Positions 39,001-51,000 of a DNA stretch of 64,000 nucleotides are shown here, one piece after another. The notes beneath the pieces were generated by a model, which was not told the DNA's origin, searched no databases, and was given only the letters and a program-made list of their open reading frames with translations. A program made the position numbers and the translations under genes. Origin of the DNA: Ryuthela nishihirai (taxonomy: Eukaryota; Arthropoda; Arachnida; Araneae; Heptathelidae); the NCBI GenBank assembly GCA_038380435.1, contig JAWZYU010000017.1, positions 18,847,283 through 18,911,282 on the forward strand, written 5' to 3'. Each line of letters opens with the position of its first letter. The first letter of the stretch is position 1.

Positions 39001-42000
39001 TTTGCCTGAATGCCTTTCAGCAACTGATTTTCAGTCTCCCTCCCTCAGAACTTATATGGTGTGGTAAATTTTGATTGGTCAAAAAATATATGACGTCGTC
39101 ATTGATAAGCATTACAGAAGCTCCAAGAACTTGTAAGTGAGCATTTCAAATTATATATATGCCTCAAAAGCAGCTAAATTGTGATAGCTCCAACTGAGGA
39201 GTCATCACAGCAGTCAGTAATGGTATTGTTTGTGGAGTCATCGTAGAGTTAAAACCAAATTAAGTTCGAATAATGGAAATACCTTTTGGGAGAGTGTACC
39301 ATCTCCTATAGCATATACCAAGATAGGTGTATATCCTTCAGTGCAAATTGAAAGCATTTGTTCAGTACTGGAATTATGATTAGTTGGAGAAATAATCACA
39401 ACAACATCTTCTCTGAGTAATGGATGCCTTAGTTTAACATCCAAAACTGCTGTCTCCAAGGCTGGATCTTCACCATCTTCTCCCTAAGAAATTCAAATAA
39501 ACATAAAAATAAATGGGCTTAAAAACTTTTTCTGGTTTTCAGTAAATTGTTTCAGAATTTAAAACATTCATTTTAAAATAAAATCTATAGTCAAAATGCA
39601 TTCATTCTCTTAATCTTATTTTTTTGTACTAAGTGCCACAAATCATATATTTCACTTTTATTAATCAGAAGCAAAAAGCAAAGTTAAAAGAAAAAAAATC
39701 AAAATTTACACTGATGCATTTTTGCCAATGATGATATGTTTTAATAGCTAATAGAAAACAGTTTTAGAGTATATCTTCCTTTGAAATAAACGTAAATAAA
39801 TAATACTGTATAATAAATGGCAACTTTTTCTTAGCATTTTAAAATGCATATAGTAAGATATGCATTTTTTTTAATTTAATATTATTCAATCCTTCCAGGG
39901 TTTCCTCAGCTGCAGACATTGATGAATTCAAAAATGACAGCCCAGAAGCTGACACAATAACATTCCTAGCATAACACATGAAACTTCCAATTTTAAAAAT
40001 ATTAAATTACCAATTACCATTGAATTTTATATAGCTTATTTAAAATATATATAGTTTAGACTGAGTAAATATTGTTTAGCTTTTCAATTTGGTGTAAATT
40101 TCTGCTATAAAAACAAGCTGCTATTGCTGTGATCACTAATCCAAAATACCTGTTTTCAGCATCATTGCCATTTCTGTTTACTTTATACTATGTTCTATCT
40201 GGTCTACTCACGAGTGATATTAGCTGCTGCCTATACATTTTTTTCTGCAAGGTTTCGAAATGCTTCTGAAAATTACTCAAAAACTTTTTTCAATCAGATA
40301 AAATTGGAGGATTTTAAAGCAATTATCAAGTACGTATTTCTATTTTATTATCTTTTCTTATTTAACCCTATTTCAATATTTCTATAATTATTTTTGCCAT
40401 TCATTGCATAATTTTCAGAAAGTGAAATCAAGCCCTAAGTCTAAGGTTCTGGGAAAATACTGTGCTCAAAAGAGTGAAGCACAGACACCACTGCATTAAT
40501 TAAAGATATGCGTCTCCATCCTTTGCAGTGTTATCCTACCTGTCATGGATATTGGATAGAGCTGTGTTTGCCCAGTCAGTACAACTTCATATTTTCATTA
40601 AATATTTGTTTTCATTTTCATGAACACACAATCTTTTATAGAGTTACAGCTACATCTGTGTGAATTTTTTGTGACAAGGGTTGGGTTGTTTTACCTCTGA
40701 GCGGCACTTTTTTGCACACCATGGGCTAAATGGCCAGGTCACATGGACCCCGAAGGCTCAGAGAAGGTTGGGGGAGGGGACCCACTGGAACAGCTGTTGG
40801 GAGACAGATGGTAGCCTCCCGTCAAGGCCATGCAGCGTGTTCTTTAACGTGCACAGAGTATGACTCTCCCGCACACGGGACCACGGCTTAACGTCCCGTC
40901 CGACAGACGGCGGCCTTTACAAGCCCATCGGTGTCCCCTACTGACCGTGGGCAGGGCGGGGAATTTTGCGGAGATAAATCTCAACGCTGACCCAGCTGGG
41001 ACTCGAACCTGGGAACTACAGATTACGAGCCTGGCGCGCTACCGACTGAGCCACCCCCGCCCCTTTTTTTGTGACAAGGATCTTCCAACTTCTTTCTGTG
41101 GATTGTTTCAAAATTTATCTAAGCTACTTCTTAATTTTATTATTATTTCTTGGTTCCAATTTAAAAAATGTTCTTGACAATGGAAACAAATTTCATTGGT
41201 TTGGAAATCAGCATCCAGGGTAGGTGCACTTTGGCAGAGAGTGGAGGTGTAATCTGTCAAGGTAATTTTAATCCCCCTCTCCACCACTATGCTGATGGGA
41301 TTAACCCCCCCCCCAAAAAAAAAGGCTATTCTGAGGATATTAGAAATCTTTTAGCATTAGTGTATCTGACTAGCAGGTGCAACCTGCAGGTAGAAAAATT
41401 TTTTGCTGAAGTTTAACGTCAGATGAATTTGTTTTTAACTTCTGAAACTTTCTTCTTTCCTGATGTTTCAGAATGTCAAGCTTTCATTATTCTAAAAGTA
41501 CATTCAACATAGCCATTCTTACAATATTAGAACACTTCTAAAACTAATTGGATTGTTGTTTAAAACTTACCTTTAATTCTAAATCTGCCAAAGGTACAGT
41601 ACGCCATGCTTGCTCATGAGCTGCAAGATGTTCCAGCAATTCAAAGCTGTGAGGAAGAGCTAGAGTGACTTGTGTCTGTACTCCATACATAAATCTCACC
41701 TATAAAAATGTAACGATATGCACATATTAGACTCAAATACATAAGGTGGTATTATATGAACTGCCAGGTTTTTTTTTTACATTTCAAAAGAGTGTAAAAT
41801 ATTAGAAATTAGATATAATACATGCATTTGATGAACATTAAAAGAACTTCTTAAGAAATATCTATAAACACACAATAGAAATATCTATTAAACACAAAAG
41901 TTATACTTAAGAAAATCTATAAACACAAAAGTTACAATAACTCTTCATAATCAAAATAATACTAAGAAATCACTCTCAACACTGGTGATAAATAAATATA

Positions 42001-45000
42001 CAACTTTGTGCAAAAGTTTGAGCATAATGTAGAATATAGGTAAATTTTACTTATTCAGTTTTGGTGTTCTTGTATGCCTCGGAAGCAAAGAAAAATAAAT
42101 TTAAAACTTTAAGTTAATATTGTGATTTATATTATTTCCCCTACTTTGGATATAACTCCATTATGAAATTTTAGCTTGTAAAATTTTCGGTAATTGCATA
42201 TCTTATGTGTACTACTACCATCTAAGCACAATTTCATTAAAATCTGTGAACCTTCATAAAATTTTTGATCCATTTACACTGATGATCCGTGGAAGTTTTT
42301 TGACTCGCATAGAATTGACAATTTCATTAAATATCTATATTCCCTAACTTAACAAGTGCTGTGAAGTTTTGGCCCAGTTTGAAATCAAGCTATCAGTTAT
42401 TACTTTTGATTATCTACAATATTATTGCGAGGGCCATAAATGCGTCTATGGAACTCCTTCTGATCCATCCTTACGGAATTCAAATGAGGAGGTTAGAATT
42501 TAAGGTGAACTCTTATTAAAACTATCAAGTTCATTAATTTATACCATAGGATGCATTTATACTATACTTACCATGCGCCATGTCAAATTAAAATTGTCAT
42601 TTTCTGCATCATCAGGTTCAGTAGGAAGAATCTTCTGATTAAATAGTTCATTTGCAACACATGCTTTAGCCCAACAGTTTTGTCCTAGTATCACAATGCT
42701 AATTGCATTGTAAATAACCTCATTCATAGAATGTTCAGCTTCAGGCTTTAGTCGAATGCTAGCTAACTGCTCTGTAGGAAAAGAAAAAGGAATATTTATT
42801 ATTATCATAAATTATAATTGTACACTATTATGCATTAAATGACACATAGCATACCAAAAAAAACAACAACTATGTATTATGAAAAATGGTTAGAGTTTTA
42901 AATATTTCATATTTAAATATACAGGTACATATTTCCTGTTTTTTACAAAATAATAATTTAGTTCCAAAACTGTATTAAAATCTAATGAAATACACTGTCT
43001 AAACAAAAAAAAGTGTCTAAACATTGGGAAGCTAACTTCAAAGCTCTAATCTATGAAAATAAGTGTATGGTAAAATGTTACTGAAGATTACTATCTACAT
43101 CAAATCTATCTAAATCTTGAAGTCCAACAATATTAGCTTAACAGTTACATTTAAAGAAGCTGGAATATTTAACAGCAGCAATGAGTCTTAAACCCTTTGA
43201 GGTTCCAACCTAGACTCAGTCTTGCTTTTTACAGGCTAAATAGTACAAAAATGACATTTAAAAGGTGTAAAACCCTAGGTAAAATTGATGAATATTAAAT
43301 TATTTACAGACTTTTAAAATGTACACTTAATGTTTGAAACATTAACATTTGGTGCACCAAATTTTCAATTACATTTCTTCATTATATTTTTTCATAAGCA
43401 AAGCCATGGTTAAAAAATATATTGTGATCAGGAAAATGAACTATTGGTTCCATGTCATAGCATTATGAATGGGGCTTAATTATACTGTCCAGCAGTATAG
43501 TAATACTGACAGGGGCATATTTATGTTGGGGACAGGGGGGAACCTCCCCTCCCAAAGGAAATTAGAGCTGGCAAAATTCAAAGCAACTTGGTAAAATCCA
43601 GGTGAGTTGTTAAAATTGAGAATGCTTTTGTTGTAATTAATGGGAGTTGGAAAAATTTATTTCAGTTGGTATAAAATTTTGTCCACTCTTGGCATGATTG
43701 ACCACCAATTCTCATTTATCTTTTGTGTAGCTGAGCATTTAAATAACTGCCCATTGCTTATTTCTCACTCCAAGAAGATCTTTAGAGAAAGTAGGCAAAT
43801 ACCAGGAGCCAAAAATAAGAGTACTAAAATGCAAAAATTAAAAATGTACATATTTGACAGAAAGAGGAAAGAAGCTAAATGATGAAATAATCTTGGATTA
43901 TATTTATCTATTTGATGATTTATAGTTTTGTCATTGGTTTCACAATGATAAATTAGTTCTGATTTTAGGAACTGACCAGCTGGAAAACCAAATATCCATG
44001 AAAATGGGTCAAGGCCAGCGTGAGAAGTCCTACAGCAAGTCACAATGCATATGACATCCATACAAGTTCATGTTTAGTCAACCTTTAAGCTGTAAAAGAA
44101 TACAGATGGTCATGCTTAGGGAAAACAGAACAGGAAAAATTAGAATTTGCCTTCTGACAGAATATCTGAAATGATCTTGGAATCCCAAAATCTTAACCTT
44201 TACACTGCCAAGTTTTTTTTTCCTCTAAAAAGAAACAACTTCTCAGCTTATTTATTAGTTTATGAAACATAATAATATCATTTAACATAATTACATTACA
44301 TACTAAAAGAGCATTTAATTCTGAACAACATACAAAATTTAAAGCAAAAAGAAATAGTAGGTAAGCATAAAAAACATGCTTACCTACTATTTTCATGATT
44401 TTTTAGTGATTTTTTAATTTTTATAGTGATTTTTTAAAACTGATTAATCATCTTCCAACACTTTAAGGGTTAATTGTACTGGGGTCTCATAAAGGGGCCT
44501 TCAGAATATTGGGCAATATTAGGTAGTGCCTGAGACAGTAACTGATAGTTTGATTGTCAGGGGTGTACTGATATGCACTGCAACCGCTGCAATGCAGGGG
44601 AAGGGGGCTATGCAAAAAATATATACAAAATTTATGGAGGAAACCTGATATACAACTCTTTAAAGGAACAGCCTGGAACTTTTTTTTTATAGCTTTGAAT
44701 AAAAAATAACAGACTTCATTTTCCCTGCTAGAAATTTCTCTCCTTCATACCTGAGAGCTTTAGCTCATTGTCTCAAAGTCCTGAGCTTGGCCATGAACTT
44801 CATTGGCATAATGCTATGACAACTGTGACGTTATTTTTTCAATCAGACAAATGATTGCTCAAAATAAGTTCAACCTATTTAACTTTTCAGACTAGAAATG
44901 TTTCCAATATTATTATTAAGATTTTTTTTTAATTATTTCTATCCTTTTGCTGCTCTTATATTATTTTCTATAATGGAGGAGAAAATGAATCAAATTTAAA

Positions 45001-48000
45001 ATAATTTAGTTGAAACTATGCAGGGCCATGAAAAAACATTTGGAGCTCAGGAGTAAAGCTCCATTTGGTGCCTCCTATCCAAATTTTTAGTTGTTTATTT
45101 TTTTTTGTTTAAAAACTGTTATGAAATTAAAATAAAATTAGCAATACTTCTAAATACTTATTTTGATTTATCACAAGAAAACAAAGTTCACAATACAAAT
45201 ATGAGTTGGGTTGTTTTACCTCTGAGCAGCACTTTTTTGCATGCAATGGGCTAAATGGCCAGGTCACAAGGACTCCGAAGGCTCAAAGAAGGTTGGGGGA
45301 GGGGGACCCATTGGATAGCTGTTGGAAGACAGATGATTGCCTCCTTGTTAAGGCCATACAACATGTTCTTTAATGTGCACAGGGTATGGCTCTCCCACAC
45401 CAGGGGCCATGGCTTAATGTCCCATCAGACTGACAGTGGCCTTTCCAAGCCCATCAGTGTCCCTACTGATTAAGGTTAGGGCCGTGCATTTTGTGGAGAT
45501 AAATTTCAACACTGGCCCATGTGTGGCAGCACATATTTCTCAATATTAAGTTAAGTGTAAATGAATAAAAGTTAATTTAACAAAAAAAAAAGATAAAAAA
45601 TGTACAGAAAAATTTACTATTTTTATGTTTTGGGAGACCTATAAGACTGTTGGGGCAACAGGCAAAGAACCATTATATCAACTTAGAAACCTACCTCCAG
45701 GCTTAAAACTACACAACTTAAAAAAAAAAAAGAAATATCTTAGGTCAATGGTTCTTAAACTTTAATTCAAGCAATATCAAAATGCTTATTGGTACCTAAA
45801 CAGTACTGATATGCTTGAAGTCCACCTTGTTTACTGGATAAAAATGAAAGGGGGTGGAGGGGAGCCTGCCATGCTTTCAGAGTAGAAGTGAGAGTCTTAT
45901 TATAGGTTAAAAACCAGTTGCTTATGAGACTTGAGTAACAGTTAAAAGTTTACAGATCACAATGTAAAAGATCTAAGTAATGCCAGTAAATAAAAAGAAT
46001 TCAATGTACTTTTTCATTTAAAAAATGCCTTTTGCACATCAATGGCCCAATATGACATTATATTTAATACTTCTCTAATAGTAGTATTAAATGGTGTCAG
46101 AATAATTTGTCATATAAAATTCCTTAGTATTGAAATTATGCTTTGTTATACTTGCTTGTAGGAAGTGTTTTTTTTTATATATACCCATAATTTGACAGCC
46201 TGGTTTGATACCTCATACATATTTCATTACTAAAAAAAATGGTCAGTTTGTTGTTGTTCATGGTCCTCAGCTAACAGATGACCCTGCTCAAGAAGCATAT
46301 GGCATCGAGGTGTAAAGTATGATGTAAAAATGTAACTATGTTGGTGGCCAGTGGTTCTTTGTTTCTTTCGGGTGGGCAACATGGAGTCATGTATCATGTG
46401 TGTGATTTGACGGTAATATCAAGTTGCAATTGATAATTTTTGCCATTTTCCCCATATAACTCCTTTTGATAATATGCCTATATAGTTAGAAGTAAGTGCA
46501 TATGTATAACATATTTAATGATGGATGTTCTTTCAAAATTTCGTTAAAATATGGTAAATAATAAGTTATTTAAGATATTTTAAATTGAAATTATTTAATA
46601 TTAGGAGGGTTGCTGTTGAAAGTGTTAGTGAACTGTTTTGTAATGTTATGGTCATGTGATTTAGAAGTGGGAGTTGGATAGCTTTTGGTGGCTGTTTTTT
46701 TTTTTTTTGGGGGGGGGGGGAGGAATGTTTTTGTAAATTCTTTGGAGTATTTGAAAGGGAAGGGAGGAGTGGTTAGAACCAAATAGAATTATTTTAAATT
46801 TTTTTTGTGTTTAGTATGATATAGTATGTGTTTTGTTCTGTGTGGAAGAAAATGACAAAAGTTTAGAATGTGCAGAAATTAAGTGGTAAAAATGAGAGAG
46901 TTTTTAGTGAAACGTATAAAGTGAGTTTTGAGAGGATTCTAATGTAATGGGGTGGAGTATGTTTGGGGGAAAGAATATTGGAAGTTTTTCCATGTGGGAC
47001 TGAACATGATGGTAGTAACAAACACATGTATTTCATTATAGTAGTTTGGGAAGAATTGGGCGATTATTAGTAGTTACATATAGTATAGGGGAGTAGTACA
47101 GATCACGGTCATCGGAAAACATTTTTTTTTTGAAGCAACATAACAAAACTGTCTTTTTAGTTGATTCCCACAACCCCCCAGACTCTAACCCAAACAGGGG
47201 TTCCTAGAAAAAGATCGTTTTTTTCATTACCATGGTAATAACTCGAGTTTATGTCAAATGCAAAGTACTGTTACCATGGTAATTTGTGTTGTAAACAAAG
47301 ACAACGTAACAAAAAAAAAATGTGATTCCACTAAAACTGATTAATCACAACACTAACAACAAATTACTAAGAAATTAAAATTATCAAAAAAAAAATAACC
47401 ATAAGCAAAGAAACTATGAAACACATTTGCCTTACCCGTGTACTACAAATTTCTCAATAGCCCCCCCCCCCCCCACCTCTTTTTCCAATAGTTAAAACAC
47501 TCCACAAATATATTTCCGCAAACTAAATTAATAAATCCAGTCTCACATACATTAACCTAAGTAAATCACAATTAATGAAATTGAACACCAATCTCAAAAC
47601 CAAGAACATCATCAACAATGCATCACCGAGCGGCATTATAAAAAGCCCCCAAAACTAAATAACTCATTGGTGATAACATAAACATACATAATATAAATAC
47701 CCCCTCAAGCAGCTGCTTGCCACAAAGGTCTGACAGTAGCCTGTCAGTTTATATGCCATAGTAGAAGGTCTGAGAGGATGGCAGGCCCTCAGCAGAATAA
47801 CAACACAAACAGCCATGCCTTACCCGGGGCTCGAACCCAGGTCCCTTAGATCAGTAGCCAAGCGTGCTAACCAACACATAACAAAAAGCATAAAAATCGG
47901 AAACAGTGCACTACTGACCGAATTATAAAAAAGTCCCCAAAACTAAATGTCCTCACAAACAGCACAAACTGAAAAAACATGAAAATCGATAACAGTGCAC

Positions 48001-51000
48001 AGCAGACCAAATTATAAAAAAGCCCCCAAAACTAAATAATGTCCTTGCAGACAACACAAACCGAAAAACATGAAAATTGGAAACAGTGCACTGCCAACCG
48101 AATTATAAAAAAGCCCCCAAAACCAAATACTCTCATCAGAGACAACAAAAAACATCTTACAGCTCTAATAACACTCCCCTAAATTATTCATTAACTTTCC
48201 TGACTCCATGAAAAACTGCCATTTTTTTCCACACTGACAATTCTACAATACCCATAATTTCTACATCAAAAAGCAGCCAAACGCTTTCACATATTAACAA
48301 TAAATCATATAACTTTAAAAGACTCCAAAATATATAACAACTAATAAATCAGCACTTTAGCATCGATTTAAATTTTAGAGGAAAAATTGTCTTGAGCTGG
48401 GTGGGATACGAACCCATGACCTACTGATAACATGTCAGGTGCTCTGGACCACTGAGCTACCGGCTGTCGATCAAGATCTCCTCTAATTAGAGCTATGAAC
48501 ATTCCTTTAATGTTTCATATAGGCCCTATTCAGGAAATTTAGCCACAAGCGGCATTTATATTTGCCAATAGATGGAAGCATGTATTACAAGTATGCAGAT
48601 AATAAATAATGAAATAAGCTCGGCGTATTTCATATCAACTAATAAATCAGCACTTTAGCGTCGATTTAAATTTTAGAGGAAAAATTGTCTTGAGCCGGAT
48701 GGCTCTAGGTTTTAGGAGAATGGTTTTTGGTGAAATGTATAAAGTTTGTTTTCAGGGGATTCTAATGTAGTTGCGGGGAGATGGAGTATGCATGGGGGAA
48801 AGAATGTTGTAAGTTTTTTCATGTGGGATTGAACATGGCGGTAGTAACAAACATTATTTCATTATAGTAGTTTGGGATGAATTGAGTGATTTTTAGTAGT
48901 TAAGTGTAGTATGGTAATTATTAGTGTATTATAGTGATTTATAAATTTTGTTATATATTAATAAATAATGAAATAAGCTCAGCATATTCCATATCAACTA
49001 ATAAATCAGCACTTTAGCGTCGATTTAAATTTTAGAGCAAAAATTGTGTTGAGCCAGGTGGGATGCGAACCCACGACCTCCTGATAACATGTCAGGTGCT
49101 CTGGACCACTGAGCTACCAGCAGCCAATCAAGACTCATTTTTACCATTTAATTTTCCACATTCTAAACTTTTGCCATTTTCTTCCACACTCACAACAAAA
49201 CACACTAGATCATACTAAACACAAAAAATTAATACTAACTGCTACAAACCACTCCTCCCTTCCCACTCAAATATAGAATAATATAGAATAGAACTTAACA
49301 AAAACATTCTCCACACACAACCACAAAAAGCTACCGAACTCCCACTTCTCAAAAACGTGTCCATAACTTTACAAAACAGTTCATTAATACTATCAACAAT
49401 AACCCTCCTAATATTAAATAATTCCAATCCCAAAATATCTTTAATAACTTATTATTTACCATATCTTAACAAATTTTTGAAAAAAACAACAGGAACATAT
49501 ATATATTATAAAAATGTATTCTATCACTAAAAAACCCTCATTAAATATACGATACATACACACTTACCTCTAACCACATAGGCATGTTATCCAAAGGAAT
49601 TATAAAGCAAAAATGGCAAATAAAAATCAAATGCAACTTCACACTCCAATGAACATCACACAACTCCACATTACCCACCTAAAAGAACCAAATCAAAGAG
49701 CCATAGGCCACCAACAACCAACAGTTAAGTTTATACATTATACGTTACACTTCAATATAATATTTTACACTTCGACCTCATACGCCACTTGAGCAGTGCC
49801 ATCTCTTGACTGACAAAAAACATAGTTTACTATGCTGACCTCTATTGTTTTTTGTTGTCTCTGATGAGATTATCTAGTTTTGGGTTTTTTTTTTATAATT
49901 TAGATTGGTGGTGTACTGTTTTCTATTTTTGTACTTTTTCAGTATGTATTGTCTATGATGATATTAGTTTCGGGAGCTTTTTTATAATTTAGATCAGTGA
50001 ATGAACTGTTTTCGATTTTCATGCTTTTTGGGTATGTGTTGTCTCCGATGAAATTATTTAGTTTCAGGGGCTTTTTTTATAATTTGATCAGCAGTGTACT
50101 GTTTCCAATTTTCATGTTTTTGGGTATGTGTTGTCTCTGATGAGATTATTTAGTTTTAGGGGCTTTTTTATAATTTGATCAGCAGTGTATTATTTCCAAT
50201 TTTCATGTTTTTGGGTATGTGTTGTCTCCAATGAGATTATTTAGTTTTAGGGGCTTTTTTATAATTCGATTGGCATGCACTGTTTAAATGAAATTGTGAT
50301 TCCATGCACTGTTTAAGATTTTCATGTTTGTGGGTATATGTTTTCTCCAATGACATTATTTAGTTTCAGGGGCTTTTTTATATTTGATCAGCAGTGCACT
50401 GTTTCCGATTTTCTTGCTTTTTGGTAAGTGTTGTTTCTGATGAAATTTAGTTTCTTTTTTTTATAATTTGGGTCAGTGGAGTACTATTTTCAATTTTCAT
50501 ACTTTTTGGTGTGTTGTCTCCAATGAGATTAGTTTTGGGGGCTATTTTATAATGCTGATTGGCAATTGCATTGTCATTGATGTTCTTGGTTTTGGTGAGA
50601 AAAAAAAAAGTGTTCAATTTGCTTAATTCTGGTGATTTATTTAGGTTAATTTTTCAGACCTCTGTGGAAAGCAGTTGCTTGAGGGGGTATTTATTTATTT
50701 TTTATTTTTTGTATGGGTGACTTGATTTATTAGTTTAATTTGTGGAAATATATTTGTAGAGTATTCTAACTATTGGGAAAAGAGGGGGGGGGGGAGAATA
50801 TTTCAGGAATTTTGTAGTATATGGGAATGCAAATGTGTTGTCTAGTTTCTTTTTTTGTTGTTGTTTTGATATTTTTAATTTTTTTTAGTAAATCGTGATT
50901 GTGAGGGATGTTTTTTGGTGGAATCACAATTTTTTTTATTGCATTTAACGTAAACTCGAATTATTACCATAGTAACAAAAAAAAAAATCTTTTTTCTAGA

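Noticed and set aside
46591..46782. 63-codon proline/lysine-rich minus frame
   Set aside because: Low-complexity translation of a T/G homopolymer tract in repeat block A; no codon-like pattern.
47605..50598. CRISPR array, because of regularly spaced ~90-bp units
   Set aside because: The units are contiguous tandem repeats with no unique spacers, in eukaryotic DNA, and are mirrored in an inverted arm.
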